Shown: positions 15,901 to 25,900 of the stretch, one piece after another | How positions within the stretch are numbered: the first letter of the stretch is position 1 | Layout: each line of letters begins with the position of its first letter | NCBI GenBank assembly: GCA_905215695.1 | Contig: CAJMQN010000001.1 | Coordinates: 124,001 to 188,000, forward strand | From: an uncultured bacterium | GTDB lineage: Bacteria; Bacillota; Clostridia; Christensenellales; HGM11417 | Direction of reading: 5' to 3' | DNA: 64,000 nucleotides | Notes under the pieces: model-generated | What the model saw: only the letters and a program-made list of their open reading frames with translations | What the model was told of the DNA's origin: nothing | Database searches by the model: none | Program-made: the position numbers and the translations under genes

Positions 15901-17254
15901 GCGTTTGGGGCTCGGCGGAGGCGGGGGGAGAGAGCTTTTTGAATTCCTTGCGCCGCACGAAAAACAGACAGACGGCGTGCGCGAGGGATGTGATAATCCA
16001 AGAGATGGGATAGGAGAGATAGAGGACGGTGAGGGTTCGATGCGCGGCGAAGATGGTAAAAATATAGACGAGCCGGAGCCCGCAAGCACCGAGCACGGAG
16101 ACGACCATGGGGAGGACGGAGTGACCGATGCCGCGCAGGGTGCCCACGAGTACTTCCATGATTCCGCAGAGAAAATAGGTCGTGCAGATGACGCTCATGC
16201 GCCCAAGCCCGATTTCGATGACCTCCGGGGTCTTGGTATAGACGGAGAGGAGAAGTCCCCCCGCGAAATAGACACCCAAACCGATGAGAAGTCCGATTCC
16301 GGTGGCGATGATGAGGCAGTTTATGAGGGTGACGTCGATGTTCTTCTTGTTGCCCGCCCCGTAATTCTGTCCCGTAAAGGTCAAGCAGCCCTGCGAGACC
16401 GCGTTCATGGAGGTATAGACAAACCCCTCGATATTGGCGGCTTCGGCGTTCGCGGTGATGGCAAGTTCGCCGAAGGAGTTGATAGAGGACTGGATCACGA
16501 CGTTGGAGAGCGAAAAGATACAGCCCTGTACGCCCGCCGGGAGACCGATTTTGAGGATATCTCCGAGCGCGTCTCTGTGCAGGCGGATTTTCTTTAAGGT
16601 GAGTTTGCAGTGCCCCTCGAGCCGGACGAGGTGCCAAACGACGAGCGCCGCGGCGAGGACTTGAGAGGAGACGGTGGCGATTCCCACACCCGCGACGTCC
16701 ATGCGGAACACCGCCACAAAGAGGATATTCAGCCCGACGTTGACCATGCCGGAGATGGCGAGAAAGATGAGGGGATTGCGGGTGTCTCCCCGTGCCCTCA
16801 AAAGGGAGCTTCCGAAGTTATACAGAAGATTTGCGGGCATTCCGGCAAAATAGATGCGCAGATACAGGGTGGAGAGGGGAAGAACGCTGTCCGCGGGCAC
16901 GTTCATGAGAAGGAGCAGGGAACGGGATGCGAAGATGCCCACGACGCCGATGAAAACGCCCCCGATGAGACTGACGCAGATTGCGGTATGGACGACGTGG
17001 TCGAGCCGTTCCTCGTTTTTTGCGCCGATCCAGCGCGCTGCCGCCGTACACGCGCCCACAGAAAGCCCGATGAAAAGGTTGGTGATGAGGTTGACAAGCG
17101 CGCCCGTAGAGCCGACCGCACCCGCGGAGGCGTCGCTCGCAAACCGCCCGAGGGTGATGATATCCGCGGCATTGTAGAGGAGCTGTAGAATTCCTGACAG
17201 CATGAGAGGCAGGGAGAACAAAATGATCTTCCCGAAGAGCGGTCTCGAGCACAT
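15887..17254 (-). CDS. MATE-family multidrug/cation exporter
   Basis: A 455-residue membrane protein with about 12 helices. The typical MATE start (PLFGKIILFSLPLMLSGILQLLYNAADIITLGRF), the mid-protein GQNYGAGN and the C-terminal half repeat identify the family, which expels drugs or metabolites using Na+ or H+ gradients. MCSRPLF at 17254 is taken as the start because the promoter (17297-17325) would start transcription close to 17290. The frame itself continues upstream through an ATG at 17287. The ribosome binding site (AAGAGAA) is weak. The gene is divergent from the small membrane protein at 17444, with an inverted repeat between the promoters. Confidence 0.88.
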   Translation of the reverse strand: MCSRPLFGKIILFSLPLMLSGILQLLYNAADIITLGRFASDASAGAVGSTGALVNLITNLFIGLSVGACTAAARWIGAKNEERLDHVVHTAICVSLIGGVFIGVVGIFASRSLLLLMNVPADSVLPLSTLYLRIYFAGMPANLLYNFGSSLLRARGDTRNPLIFLAISGMVNVGLNILFVAVFRMDVAGVGIATVSSQVLAAALVVWHLVRLEGHCKLTLKKIRLHRDALGDILKIGLPAGVQGCIFSLSNVVIQSSINSFGELAITANAEAANIEGFVYTSMNAVSQGCLTFTGQNYGAGNKKNIDVTLINCLIIATGIGLLIGLGVYFAGGLLLSVYTKTPEVIEIGLGRMSVICTTYFLCGIMEVLVGTLRGIGHSVLPMVVSVLGACGLRLVYIFTIFAAHRTLTVLYLSYPISWIITSLAHAVCLFFVRRKEFKKLSPPASAEPQTQNLP

Positions 17255-17296
17255 ATCAAATTCTCTTTTTTGTCCCGCGCGTATCATGGCTGACAC

Positions 17297-17325
17297 AGTA
17301 TAGCACTCTGCTCCGAAAAAGTCAA
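17297..17325 (-). promoter_or_regulatory. Promoter of the MATE gene
   Basis: Minus-strand TTGACT (17325-17320), a 17-bp spacer and TATACT with an extended TG (17302-17297). Confidence 0.8.
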
Positions 17326-17340
17326 TTTTGAGCGCCAAAT

Positions 17341-17360
17341 TTTTGTCAAAATCGACAAAA
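17341..17360. promoter_or_regulatory. Inverted repeat between divergent promoters (operator candidate)
   Basis: TTTTGTC-N6-GACAAAA is a perfect inverted repeat, 15 bp from the MATE -35 box and 13 bp from the -35 box of the small membrane protein gene. Its central position suggests one regulator acting on both promoters. Confidence 0.55.
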
Positions 17361-17373
17361 TTCGCTGTTTTCG

Positions 17374-17402
17374 TTGACACGCCCGCCGAAGTCATTTATA
17401 AT
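17374..17402 (+). promoter_or_regulatory. Consensus sigma-A promoter of the small membrane protein gene
   Basis: TTGACA (17374-17379), a 17-bp spacer and TATAAT (17397-17402): both boxes are perfect consensus. Confidence 0.85.
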
Positions 17403-17443
17403 AGAATCGAAAAAGAACAATGTTTTGAATTGGGAGGATGGAG

Positions 17444-17899
17444 ATGCCTGCGGTGAACCTCGCTATCTGGCTGATTTCTCTGGTACTCGGTATCACGAGT
17501 ACTGTGATTTCGTACCGGAAAAAGCTCTGGAACCGCCATATCAATCTCGTCTATTGTCTTGTTCTCCTGCTTACGCTGATTCTCTGTACCTTCTACCGCG
17601 CCATTTTCCATTTGATCCGCGCGAATGTGAGCGAAGAGACCTTTCTTGCAATCCGGCAGATTTTGCGTATTCTGCTCCTTGCCGACGCAGGCGTGCGCGC
17701 GGTGCTCGAGACCTTCGGTCTTGCGCTGTCCGTGTGCGCCGTGTTCGTCACCATTCTGACAGGGTGTGCGGCGCTCGCCGCCGGGGGAGAGAAAGAGTGC
17801 GAGGAGCGGCGCGGAGACCGGCACGGCGCGGTGAATTTTTCCGTCGCCGGAAAAAAGTTCTCGGTTATCTATCTCGAATACTGCTGTTTTATCCTATAA
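17444..17899 (+). CDS. Small three-helix membrane protein, function unknown
   Basis: A 151-residue protein with three hydrophobic segments (about residues 5-20, 36-58 and 84-112) and a charged C-terminal tail (EKECEERRGDRHG). I do not recognise a family. The second ATG (17444) is used because GGGAGG ends 6 bases before it; the ATG at 17438 directly touches the ribosome binding site. A consensus promoter supports that it is a real gene. It is divergent from the MATE exporter and is followed by two terminator-like hairpins. Confidence 0.6.
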   Translation: MPAVNLAIWLISLVLGITSTVISYRKKLWNRHINLVYCLVLLLTLILCTFYRAIFHLIRANVSEETFLAIRQILRILLLADAGVRAVLETFGLALSVCAVFVTILTGCAALAAGGEKECEERRGDRHGAVNFSVAGKKFSVIYLEYCCFIL

Positions 17900-17908
17900 A
17901 TGGAAAGA

Positions 17909-17941
17909 GCACAGACCCGAACAGGGGCTTGTGCGGTTTTT
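17909..17941 (+). terminator. Imperfect terminator hairpin after the small membrane protein gene
   Basis: GCACA..CCC pairs with GGG..TGTGC around a short loop, with two unpaired bases on one arm and three on the other, followed by GGTTTTT. A likely weak terminator. Confidence 0.5.
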
Positions 17942-17948
17942 GCGTATT

Positions 17949-17988
17949 TGAAATTCCTCTGTTTTTGTGCGGGGGAATTTCATGTTTT
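17949..17988 (+). terminator. Second terminator-like hairpin
   Basis: TGAAATTCC and GGAATTTCA pair perfectly around a 16-base loop and are followed by TGTTTTTG. The rest of the 279-bp gap up to 18179 holds a T-rich stretch (18031-18038) and the repeated element at 18058. Confidence 0.5.
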
Positions 17989-18057
17989 TGCGCAAACTGC
18001 ACACGCTTTCCCTGAAACGGGGACGCGCTCTTTTTTTTGCGCCCGGGATACGCCAAG

Positions 18058-18156
18058 GTACACTTTTTCATAGGAAACAGAGCATGCAAAAAACGCCCCG
18101 TTTCCGAAGAAAACGGGGCGTTTTAGGCAGTGAAATTGGAATACGAAAAAGTGTAC
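18058..18156 (+). repeat. Structured 99-bp element, copy 1
   Basis: Outer arms GTACACTTTTTC (18058-18069) and GAAAAAGTGTAC (18145-18156) are a perfect 12-bp inverted repeat. Inside is a second hairpin, AAACGCCCCGTTT/AAACGGGGCGTTT (18090-18124). The right arm is followed by TTTTTT and then the AAGGAG of the Lgt-family gene. Copies 2 and 3 are at 32497 and 52109, in the same orientation. It may be a cis-regulatory RNA leader or a MITE-like repeat. Confidence 0.75.
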
Positions 18157-18178
18157 TTTTTTGTAAAGGAGTTTGCCA

Positions 18179-18916
18179 ATGTTTCCGGAATTAAAAATCG
18201 GCGGCTTTGCGGTCTCGACCTATTGGGTGTCCATCCTCTTCGGGGTCATCGCAATGGCGGTCATCAATCTCTTGCGCTGCCGCCGCTACGAAATCAAGAA
18301 GGGCTGGAGTCTCGTCATCACCCTCCTCGTTGCGCTCGGCGGAATTGCGGGGGCAAAAATTCTGTTCTTTCTCGAGCAAATCGGCTCTACGAACCCGGTC
18401 GTAAAGGTCGGGGAGGGATTCTCCTTTTTTGGCACGATGTTCGGACTGCCACTCTTTCTGTGGCTCTACAGCAGGATTTTCGGCATGCGCGCGGGAAAAT
18501 TCATGGACTACTGTACGCCCGCGATCATCATGATGTTTGCGATTATCAAGGTCGGGTGTTTTCTCTCGGGGTGCTGCACGGGCATCGAAGCGGATTGGGG
18601 CGTCGTGTTCCCCGGCGAAAGCGTGCCGAGGATTCCCGCACAGCTCTTTGAAATGGCGGGGGCGCTTGCCATCTTTGCGGGCACGCTCCTCGTGGAAAAG
18701 TTTTGGGGCAGGGAAGGAATGCTCTATCCGATCTTTTTGGGGACGTACGGCGTCATTCGGTTCTGCGTGGAATTCGTGCGCGTCACCGAAAAAAATTTGG
18801 CGGGTCTGTCCGCCGGACAAATCTTTTCATTGGTATCGATCATAGCCGCCGCGCTCATCTTTGCGCTGGCGATCCGTAAGGATAGAAAGAAACAGATTCA
18901 AAGGAGGCAGAAATGA
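18179..18916 (+). CDS. Divergent prolipoprotein diacylglyceryl transferase (Lgt) family protein
   Basis: A 245-residue membrane protein with about seven helices, recognisable as Lgt-family by the core segment, PRIPAQLFEM and YGVIRFCVEFVR. Lgt transfers diacylglycerol to the lipobox cysteine of prolipoproteins. The normally invariant GRIGNFxNGE core, however, reads IKVGCFLSGCCTG, so the Arg, Asn and Glu of canonical Lgt are replaced by Lys and cysteines. It may therefore be a paralogue with another activity. ATG at 18179 is set by AAGGAG 7 bases upstream. It overlaps the next gene, a lipoprotein, by 4 bp. Confidence 0.75.
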   Translation: MFPELKIGGFAVSTYWVSILFGVIAMAVINLLRCRRYEIKKGWSLVITLLVALGGIAGAKILFFLEQIGSTNPVVKVGEGFSFFGTMFGLPLFLWLYSRIFGMRAGKFMDYCTPAIIMMFAIIKVGCFLSGCCTGIEADWGVVFPGESVPRIPAQLFEMAGALAIFAGTLLVEKFWGREGMLYPIFLGTYGVIRFCVEFVRVTEKNLAGLSAGQIFSLVSIIAAALIFALAIRKDRKKQIQRRQK

Positions 18917-19995
18917 GAAAGCATTTTTGGAGACGGAGCCTTTTGGGGATTGTTGCGCTGCTGTCGGCGTGCGCAATCGCGGCGACGGCAGGGTGCAGGG
19001 CGCCTACGGCTCCGGTTGTTCCCGATGGTCCGACCAAGGGGGAGACCCTGACCGCGCACCTCGCGGACAAGAGCCCGAAGGATATTGAGGAAGTGCGCCG
19101 AATCCTCAAGGACGCGGGCGTTACGGACTTTGCCGCGGAGGAGGCGAACACCTGGCTGTTCTGGAGCGAAACGCAGAACCGCATTATTTCGGTGTCCGCG
19201 GCGGCGGTCTCCAACGGGTCCTGGAGCTTTGCGCCCGGATTTGCGCTCGTTCTTCGGGACGCGGACGGAAAGAATTGGTTTCCGCTCCTCGATTTCGGAG
19301 GGCTCGGGGACAAATTGGCGTCGGCGGAGTTTTCCGCGGGCAAGTATTCGGAAGTTCTGCCCGGCGCGCTCGACTGCGGCGTCGGCGATATCGTCTATCT
19401 CTTCGGACAGAATCTCCTGAAGGATACCGTTATCTGCAACGGAAGCTATGTGTTCGGGGATAAGACGGGCGTTTCCGTCCTCGGTTCGGCGGAGGACGCG
19501 CGCCGGCGCGCCGGAGAGGAAAAGACCAAATATGCGATTTTGGGCAGCGACGCGCCCTCGGTGTTTGCGGACTTTACCTCGCTGACATCCGCCTATGTTT
19601 CGTCCGAGGTCAAGAGTGTGGGAGACGCGGCGTTCTATCACTGTACCGCGCTCTCTTCCGCGGAATTTCCGGGAGCGGAGAGCCTCGGGGAGTCCGCCTT
19701 TTTTGCGAGCGGATTGGAACGCATTGTTCTGCCGGCGTCGGTGAAAAAGATTCCTGCGACGGCATTCGGCTACTGTCAGAACCTGCGGGAAGTCGAGTGG
19801 ACGGGCGTGACCGAAGTCGGCGCGGGGGCTTTCTATCTCTGCACGAATCTGACTTCGGTTTCGGGAACTCCCGTCACGGCGGTGGGGGAAGAGGCGTTTT
19901 TCCTCTGCGAAAAACTTGAAACCTTCGATTTTCTCTCTGCGGAGACGGAAATCGGTGCGGATGCGTTTTACGGAACACAGTATGAGGAGGAATAA
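18913..19995 (+). CDS. BspA-like leucine-rich-repeat lipoprotein
   Basis: A 360-residue secreted protein. A signal peptide (RRSLLGIVALLSACAIAATAGC) ends in a lipobox-like TAGC with Cys28. The C-terminal third carries BspA-type LRR_5 repeats of about 23 residues: VKSVGDAAFYHCTALSSAEF, ESLGESAFFASGLERIVLP, VKKIPATAFGYCQNLREVEW, VTEVGAGAFYLCTNLTSV and VTAVGEEAFFLCEKL. Such repeats form solenoids used in adhesion or host interaction. The region before them is unfamiliar. The start overlaps the Lgt-family stop (ATGA) after AAGGAGG. It is followed, 3 bp later, by the giant surface protein gene. Confidence 0.82.
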   Translation: MRKHFWRRSLLGIVALLSACAIAATAGCRAPTAPVVPDGPTKGETLTAHLADKSPKDIEEVRRILKDAGVTDFAAEEANTWLFWSETQNRIISVSAAAVSNGSWSFAPGFALVLRDADGKNWFPLLDFGGLGDKLASAEFSAGKYSEVLPGALDCGVGDIVYLFGQNLLKDTVICNGSYVFGDKTGVSVLGSAEDARRRAGEEKTKYAILGSDAPSVFADFTSLTSAYVSSEVKSVGDAAFYHCTALSSAEFPGAESLGESAFFASGLERIVLPASVKKIPATAFGYCQNLREVEWTGVTEVGAGAFYLCTNLTSVSGTPVTAVGEEAFFLCEKLETFDFLSAETEIGADAFYGTQYEEE

Positions 19996-19998
19996 GTC

Positions 19999-22900
19999 GT
20001 GAAAAAGTTGTCCAAAAAGAACATTCTCATGCTCGCGCTGTGTTTTTTGGCGTTTGGTGCGGCGGCGCTCGCCGTCACTTTCTGGGGGCGGAATGAAATC
20101 CGTTCCACTTTCGCCTACGAATACAGCTACACAAAGCCCGCGGGCAGCGGCACCGAGGCGGATCCCTATCTGATTAAGACAGAATCCGAATTCTATTACA
20201 TTACGCAGGAATTGGATAAATTCTACCGTCTCGAGGCGGATTTGACCTTTGAGAACTATGTGCCGATCTGTACGACGGACTATACCGCAGACATGCTCGG
20301 GACGGAGGAAAAGAATCCCACTTACGCCTTTAAGGGCACCTTTGACGGCGGAAATCATCGGATTACCTATACGGTCAGCGACGAGTTCTATAACCGCAAA
20401 AATCCGGGCTATATCGGGCTGTTTGGAGAAATCTACGGCGAAGCGGTCGTCAAAGACCTCGTTGTCGAGGCGCATATCGGGGACGAATACACCTATCAAA
20501 AGGGCACCTATGTGGGCGGACTTGTCGGGCTCGTGCACGGATATTCGAAGGGGGGAAGCTCCGGGTGCAGCGGCAGTAAGCCGGGAACGTATTATGATGC
20601 GCTCATTTCAAACGTGACGATCGCGGAGGGAAGCTACATCAAGGGCAGTCAGTACGTCGGCGGCATTGTCGGCGCAAAGCGCGGCAGTACGGTGGAAAAC
20701 TGTAAGGTTTACGGCACCGTTTACGGCAACAGCGGCGCTGGCGGTATCGTCGGGTACAGCCGTCCGCTTAACGTTGCATCGGATGCAAAAAAGACAACGC
20801 TCATCAAAGATTGTGAAAATTACGCGCTAGTACAGGGTAACCTCATGGTTGGCGGCATCGTCGGCAATTCGTATGGAGAGGGCGAGAGTACCTATATCGA
20901 AAATACCTTTAACCGCGGCACATCGCAGTTCGTCGTGGAGAGCACTTCGGGCGCGTCCAACAACTACGAGTACTGGGGAGACGTGTACGGGTATCAGGCT
21001 AAAGATTTAACCGATACTCGTATCGCCATGCAGGACAGCGGCTCCAAGACCACGCTCAACATCAAGGGAAACTTCTCCAAGATCGAGGGCTTTCAGGCGA
21101 GCGAGGGCGTGACCTTCGATAAGACCTACGGCACGGGAGAGACCACGGTTACCGCGACAGCAAAATTTGTCGGTACGCTTGGAATGGATGGCTCCACGTA
21201 TTACGGCTGTGTTTCAAACTACAGCGGCGCGTACTTCCGCATTACGCGGGACGACGGCAAATACGTCTATGTCTCCGTGCTCGACCGCACGACCGCGTCC
21301 TTCCGGCACACCATCGACGTCGATCTCGATAAATTGACCGGATATGCCCCGGGCGAGCTTTCAGACCCGAATTCGGTGGAAAAGTCGGGGAATCAAATCA
21401 CAATCAAGACGGCGAGCGCACTCGAGCACTTCGCTTGGGTCTCCAACGGCTATATCTACGACGAGGCGATCGGAGACGAACCCGCTGGCACGGACAACGA
21501 TTATGCGACGGGGATTCCGAAGAATATTATTCACCTTGTCGGCGGGAACTACGACCTCACGCAGTCTGTCGGCGTATGGGGCGAAGTTGCGGCGGGCGAG
21601 AACGGGCTTGTCTCCAACCGCGGAAAGGGACACCCGAACTTCTACGGCATTGGTGCGACGACCTTCGCGCCTTTCATCGGAGGTCTCGAGGGACACGGGG
21701 CGGAACTGAAAGTGTATCTGAACTGTCCCGAAGGTTCTTTTATCGGAGTCTTGGGCGCGGTGTCTTCGAATGCGGGGGGTATCTCCGCGGACGCCTCCAC
21801 AACCACGCTGTACGATGTGACCGTGCGGGGCGTGATTCGGGGCAAAAACAAGGTGGGCGTCGTCGGATTTCACGACAACTACGCGCCGGCAACCCTTTAC
21901 AACAACGACCGCGAATCCACTATTGAAATCAAAAACGTTGAAAACTACGCGGACGTCTCCGGCGCCTTCTATGTGGGTGGAATTTTGGGCGCGTCCAACT
22001 CTTCGAGCAGTAAGAATACGCCCAAGGAATCGCGTGTTCTCCTGACCAACTGCCACAATTACGGGGAGGTTTCGGGTACCTACCGAGTCGGCGGCGTTGT
22101 CGGCGCGCTTGCGACCAATATGGCGACAGCGGCGGATATGGACAACGTGACCAACCACGGCAATGTTTCCGCTGTGGACTTCAACGACGGGCGGGCGTAC
22201 AATTTGCAGATGGCGGAGTCCGTAGGCGGCATTGTCGGCTCGGTGCGCGACCATATCAACGTCAACGGCGCTGTGGAAAATTACGGCGACGTCACATTAT
22301 CGGGCACGGGACGCTATGCGGGCGGACTCGTCGGCTATACCGAATACGGATTTATCATGGGCGAAAACGGTTCCCTCCTGAATGAGGGGCATGTTTCCGG
22401 TTTCAATTACACGGGAGGAATCATCGGTTACGCCGCGAAATATCACGAATCCTGCATATATCTGCCCTCTGGCACGGTCAACCGCAATGACGTTTCTGGC
22501 AATCAGTATGTGGGCGGACTCATGGGCGCGGTTGCCGTAGGTGACGCGGGCGTCAAAATTTCGGGAAATTACTCCAACGAAGCGGAGGTGCGGGGCACCT
22601 ATGCCGTGGGCGGTCTTTTCGGCACGGTTCAGGCGACGAGCACGACAGCCGGAACCATTGATTTGGACGGAACGATGACCAATACGGGGAAGGTCGTCAT
22701 GGAGGGCGTCTCCGAGACCATTGCGTCCTCAAATGCGGGCGGTATCGTCGGCTATCTCTACGGAAGAAAAAATATTACGGTCTCGGGCGAACTCATCAAC
22801 CGCGGGGAAATCGTCGCCTCCACCCTTTACGCGGGCGCGACGGGGGACGTCATAAACACGGCGACCGATTTGAGCGCGGGCGGAATCTTCGGTTATGTTT

Positions 22901-25900
22901 TGATCAACACGAAGGAAATGACGCTTGACATCTCCGCCGACCTCGTCAACGAAGCGTCCGTTTCCGGGCGGGGCACAAACGCAGAATATCGGAATATTGC
23001 CCAACGTGTGGGCGGTATCGCCGGTTATATCAATCTTACCGCGCCGGGCAAAGTCAACTTCTCCGGAAAATTGGAGAGCGCGGGGGACGTGACGGGCGAC
23101 TACTATGTCGGCGGTCTCTTCGGCTCGGTTAGCGGCGCGCTGAACGTCACGGGGAACACCTCCAACGCGGAGGGAACTTCGGTGAACGCGGTCTATTACG
23201 CGGGCGGTTTTGCGGGCTACCTTTCCGGCGTTTCCCTCACTTTGGAAAACGGATTCGTCAATCATATGGCGGTGAACGTTTCGGGGCAGGGCTACGCGGG
23301 CGGTCTCTTCGGGGGCTTGACGTATAGTACCGTCGAAGAGGGAATCGACGACATCGTCCTCGCCTTGGGCAACTTCGAGAACCGCGGCGAGATTTCCGCG
23401 CCGAATGCGTACAACGAGTACACGACAGGCTTTAACAGCCGTGTGGGCGGCGTTGCGGGGAATATTTCCTCTTCCGCATACGGCGTGAAGGTCACGGGCA
23501 ATGTGACCAATACCAAAGACATTACCTCCGCGGGAGAGCGGATCGGCGGTCTGTTCGGAAATGTCGAAGTGTCCAAGTCCAAAAAAATTGACACGGTAAC
23601 GGAATACGAACAGAAATTTTTAACCCTCGAGGGGAATTTTGAGAACAGCGGAAAGCTGTCCGGCACGAGCGAGTACGCGAACAGCAACACGATGGGCGGT
23701 ATCGTAGGAATCGTGTCCGGCTCTCTGCGGATTCCCGAAGGCTCTGCGGTGCTGAACAGCGGGGATATCTTCACGACGGGAACCTCGACGTTCGGCGGTA
23801 TCGTCGGCTCGGTATCCTACTCGAACGCGGACTGTTCGGTCATTTTCGACGGAAACGCAACCAACCTCGGCAATATCTATACCGAAAACGCTTCGACGGT
23901 GGGCGGTATCATCGGAACGCTGTTGGGCAACTCTGCGACTTATATCAAAACGGTATTCCTCGGCGGAAAGGGAAAACTCCTGAACGAGGGCAATATTCTC
24001 GGTCAGGGAACTCTCGGCGGTATCTTCGGCAACGTAAGCCGAATCAATGCCGGAAGCGTGGAAATTGATTTTGCGGGCGGCGCAGAGAACCGCGGTGAAA
24101 TCATCGGCAAAGCGGGCACGGTGGGCGGTCTCGGCGGAAAGGTCGAACTTGCAAATAACAATGGCTCCCTCGAAGAGATCGGGTCGCTGACTCTTGCGGG
24201 AACTTGGACGAATACGGGCGCGGTGTCCGGCGCGGGCGGCAACGTCGGCGGCAATATCGGCTATGTCACCTGGAACGCAAACGGTGCGAAAGTGCCGGAA
24301 GGCGGCAAGCTGACCTTCTCGGGCAACTTTACAAATACGGGTTCGGTCACGAATCCGAGCAGTTATACGGGCGGCAACGTCGGCAATGTGTATGCGGTCT
24401 GCCGGGTCGCGGACCAAATCAAGATTTCGGTGTCGGGGAATATTTCGAACACGGGCGAAGTGAAGAGCGGCTCTTACGCCGGCGGCATATTCGGGTATTT
24501 TTACTCGGGGACGGCGAGCTCCTCTCTCGAAGTGTCGGGAATCATCGAAAACAGCGGTTCGGTGACGAAATTCAACGGCGGAAATACCACCGGCGGTATC
24601 TTCGGCAGACTCGGAGGCGGCGCGACAGTCAAAATGAACCTCACCGTCACGGAGACGGGGCGCATCGAAAACGCGGCGAAAGTTGTCGGTCAGCAGTACA
24701 CGGCGGGTATCGCCGGACTGATGTACGGCGATTTTACGGTGAACGGTCTGCTTGAAAACAGGGGAGAGGCCTCCGGGACGCAGGATGTCGGCGGCATCTT
24801 CGGATATCTGGAAGGCAGTTTCGGCGCGGACTCCAAGGGCGAGACGGCGAGCCGCGGCACGGTGAACGGGACATCGGGCGCAAATATCGGTATCTTTATC
24901 GGCAGAACCGCGGCGACCGCTGTCCTGCCCGAGGAAGGCTACGCGAAATTTGCGGCGTATGTGACCCTCGGACTCGGCGCGAAGGTGTCGGGAATTTCGG
25001 TTACGGTCGGGGAGACAGTATATACGACTGACGAGTCCGGCATTTTCCGGGACGGCTCCGGGAATGCGCTTGCACTCGCTTTGGGCGGGTATGAAATCAA
25101 CAAATATACTTCGGCGGGCGCGGAAAATTTTGCAAAGACCCTCGCATACACGTATGAGGAATCTTCCGCGACCTTTACGGCGGGCGGCTTTACAACGCTT
25201 TCCTATCCTTTGACGCAGAACATGAAGATTGTCAAGGGGCACGGCGTCGTCGGCTCCGTGCTCCATGTGGCGGGCGTGACCAAGGACCCCTGGAAATTCA
25301 CCGTGAGGACGGTCTATTATGACGGTACGGCGGCAGATGAAGTTTCCGTTCCGCTCGACCTGTCGGACACCGAAATTCTGCCCGGCAAGTATCTCTATCC
25401 CGTGAAAACGTCGGTAGAGGTTGCGGACGGCGCTTCGGTCAATATTGATTTGGTTCTGCAGTACGTTCCCGCAGAGGTTGTGGCGTATCTCGACGCCTAC
25501 AAGGCGCTCAACGGAGTGGTCGGCGTGCCCAATACCGTTACGACGACGGCTACCGAGAAATTTGTGGAAAGATACGAAAAAGCTGTCGCCGCGCTCACGG
25601 CGTTTGAAAGCATACCCGAGGCGGAGACTCCCGAGGAACGCGCGTTTTTGGAAGGATACCTTGTCAATTCCCTTGAGACCGCGAACAACGTCAATCTCGC
25701 GGCGGGCAAGGCGGAACTCTATGCTTGGACGGACGCGACCCTTGACCTCAAGTATGGCGAAGAGGACGGCAAGAACGAGAAGGGATATAAGACGGGATTT
25801 GTCATTCTGCAATCCCCGCAGGTAGCGCACTACGGAAATACGACTGCCGGGGCGTATGAGACTGTGCTCGGCGTCTATACGCTGACCAACAGCGGCACGG

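Noticed and set aside
20600..24900. GLUG repeat region as a CRISPR-like or satellite DNA array
   Set aside because: The repeats are protein-level, of variable length and diverged at the DNA level; no identical short repeats with unique spacers are present.
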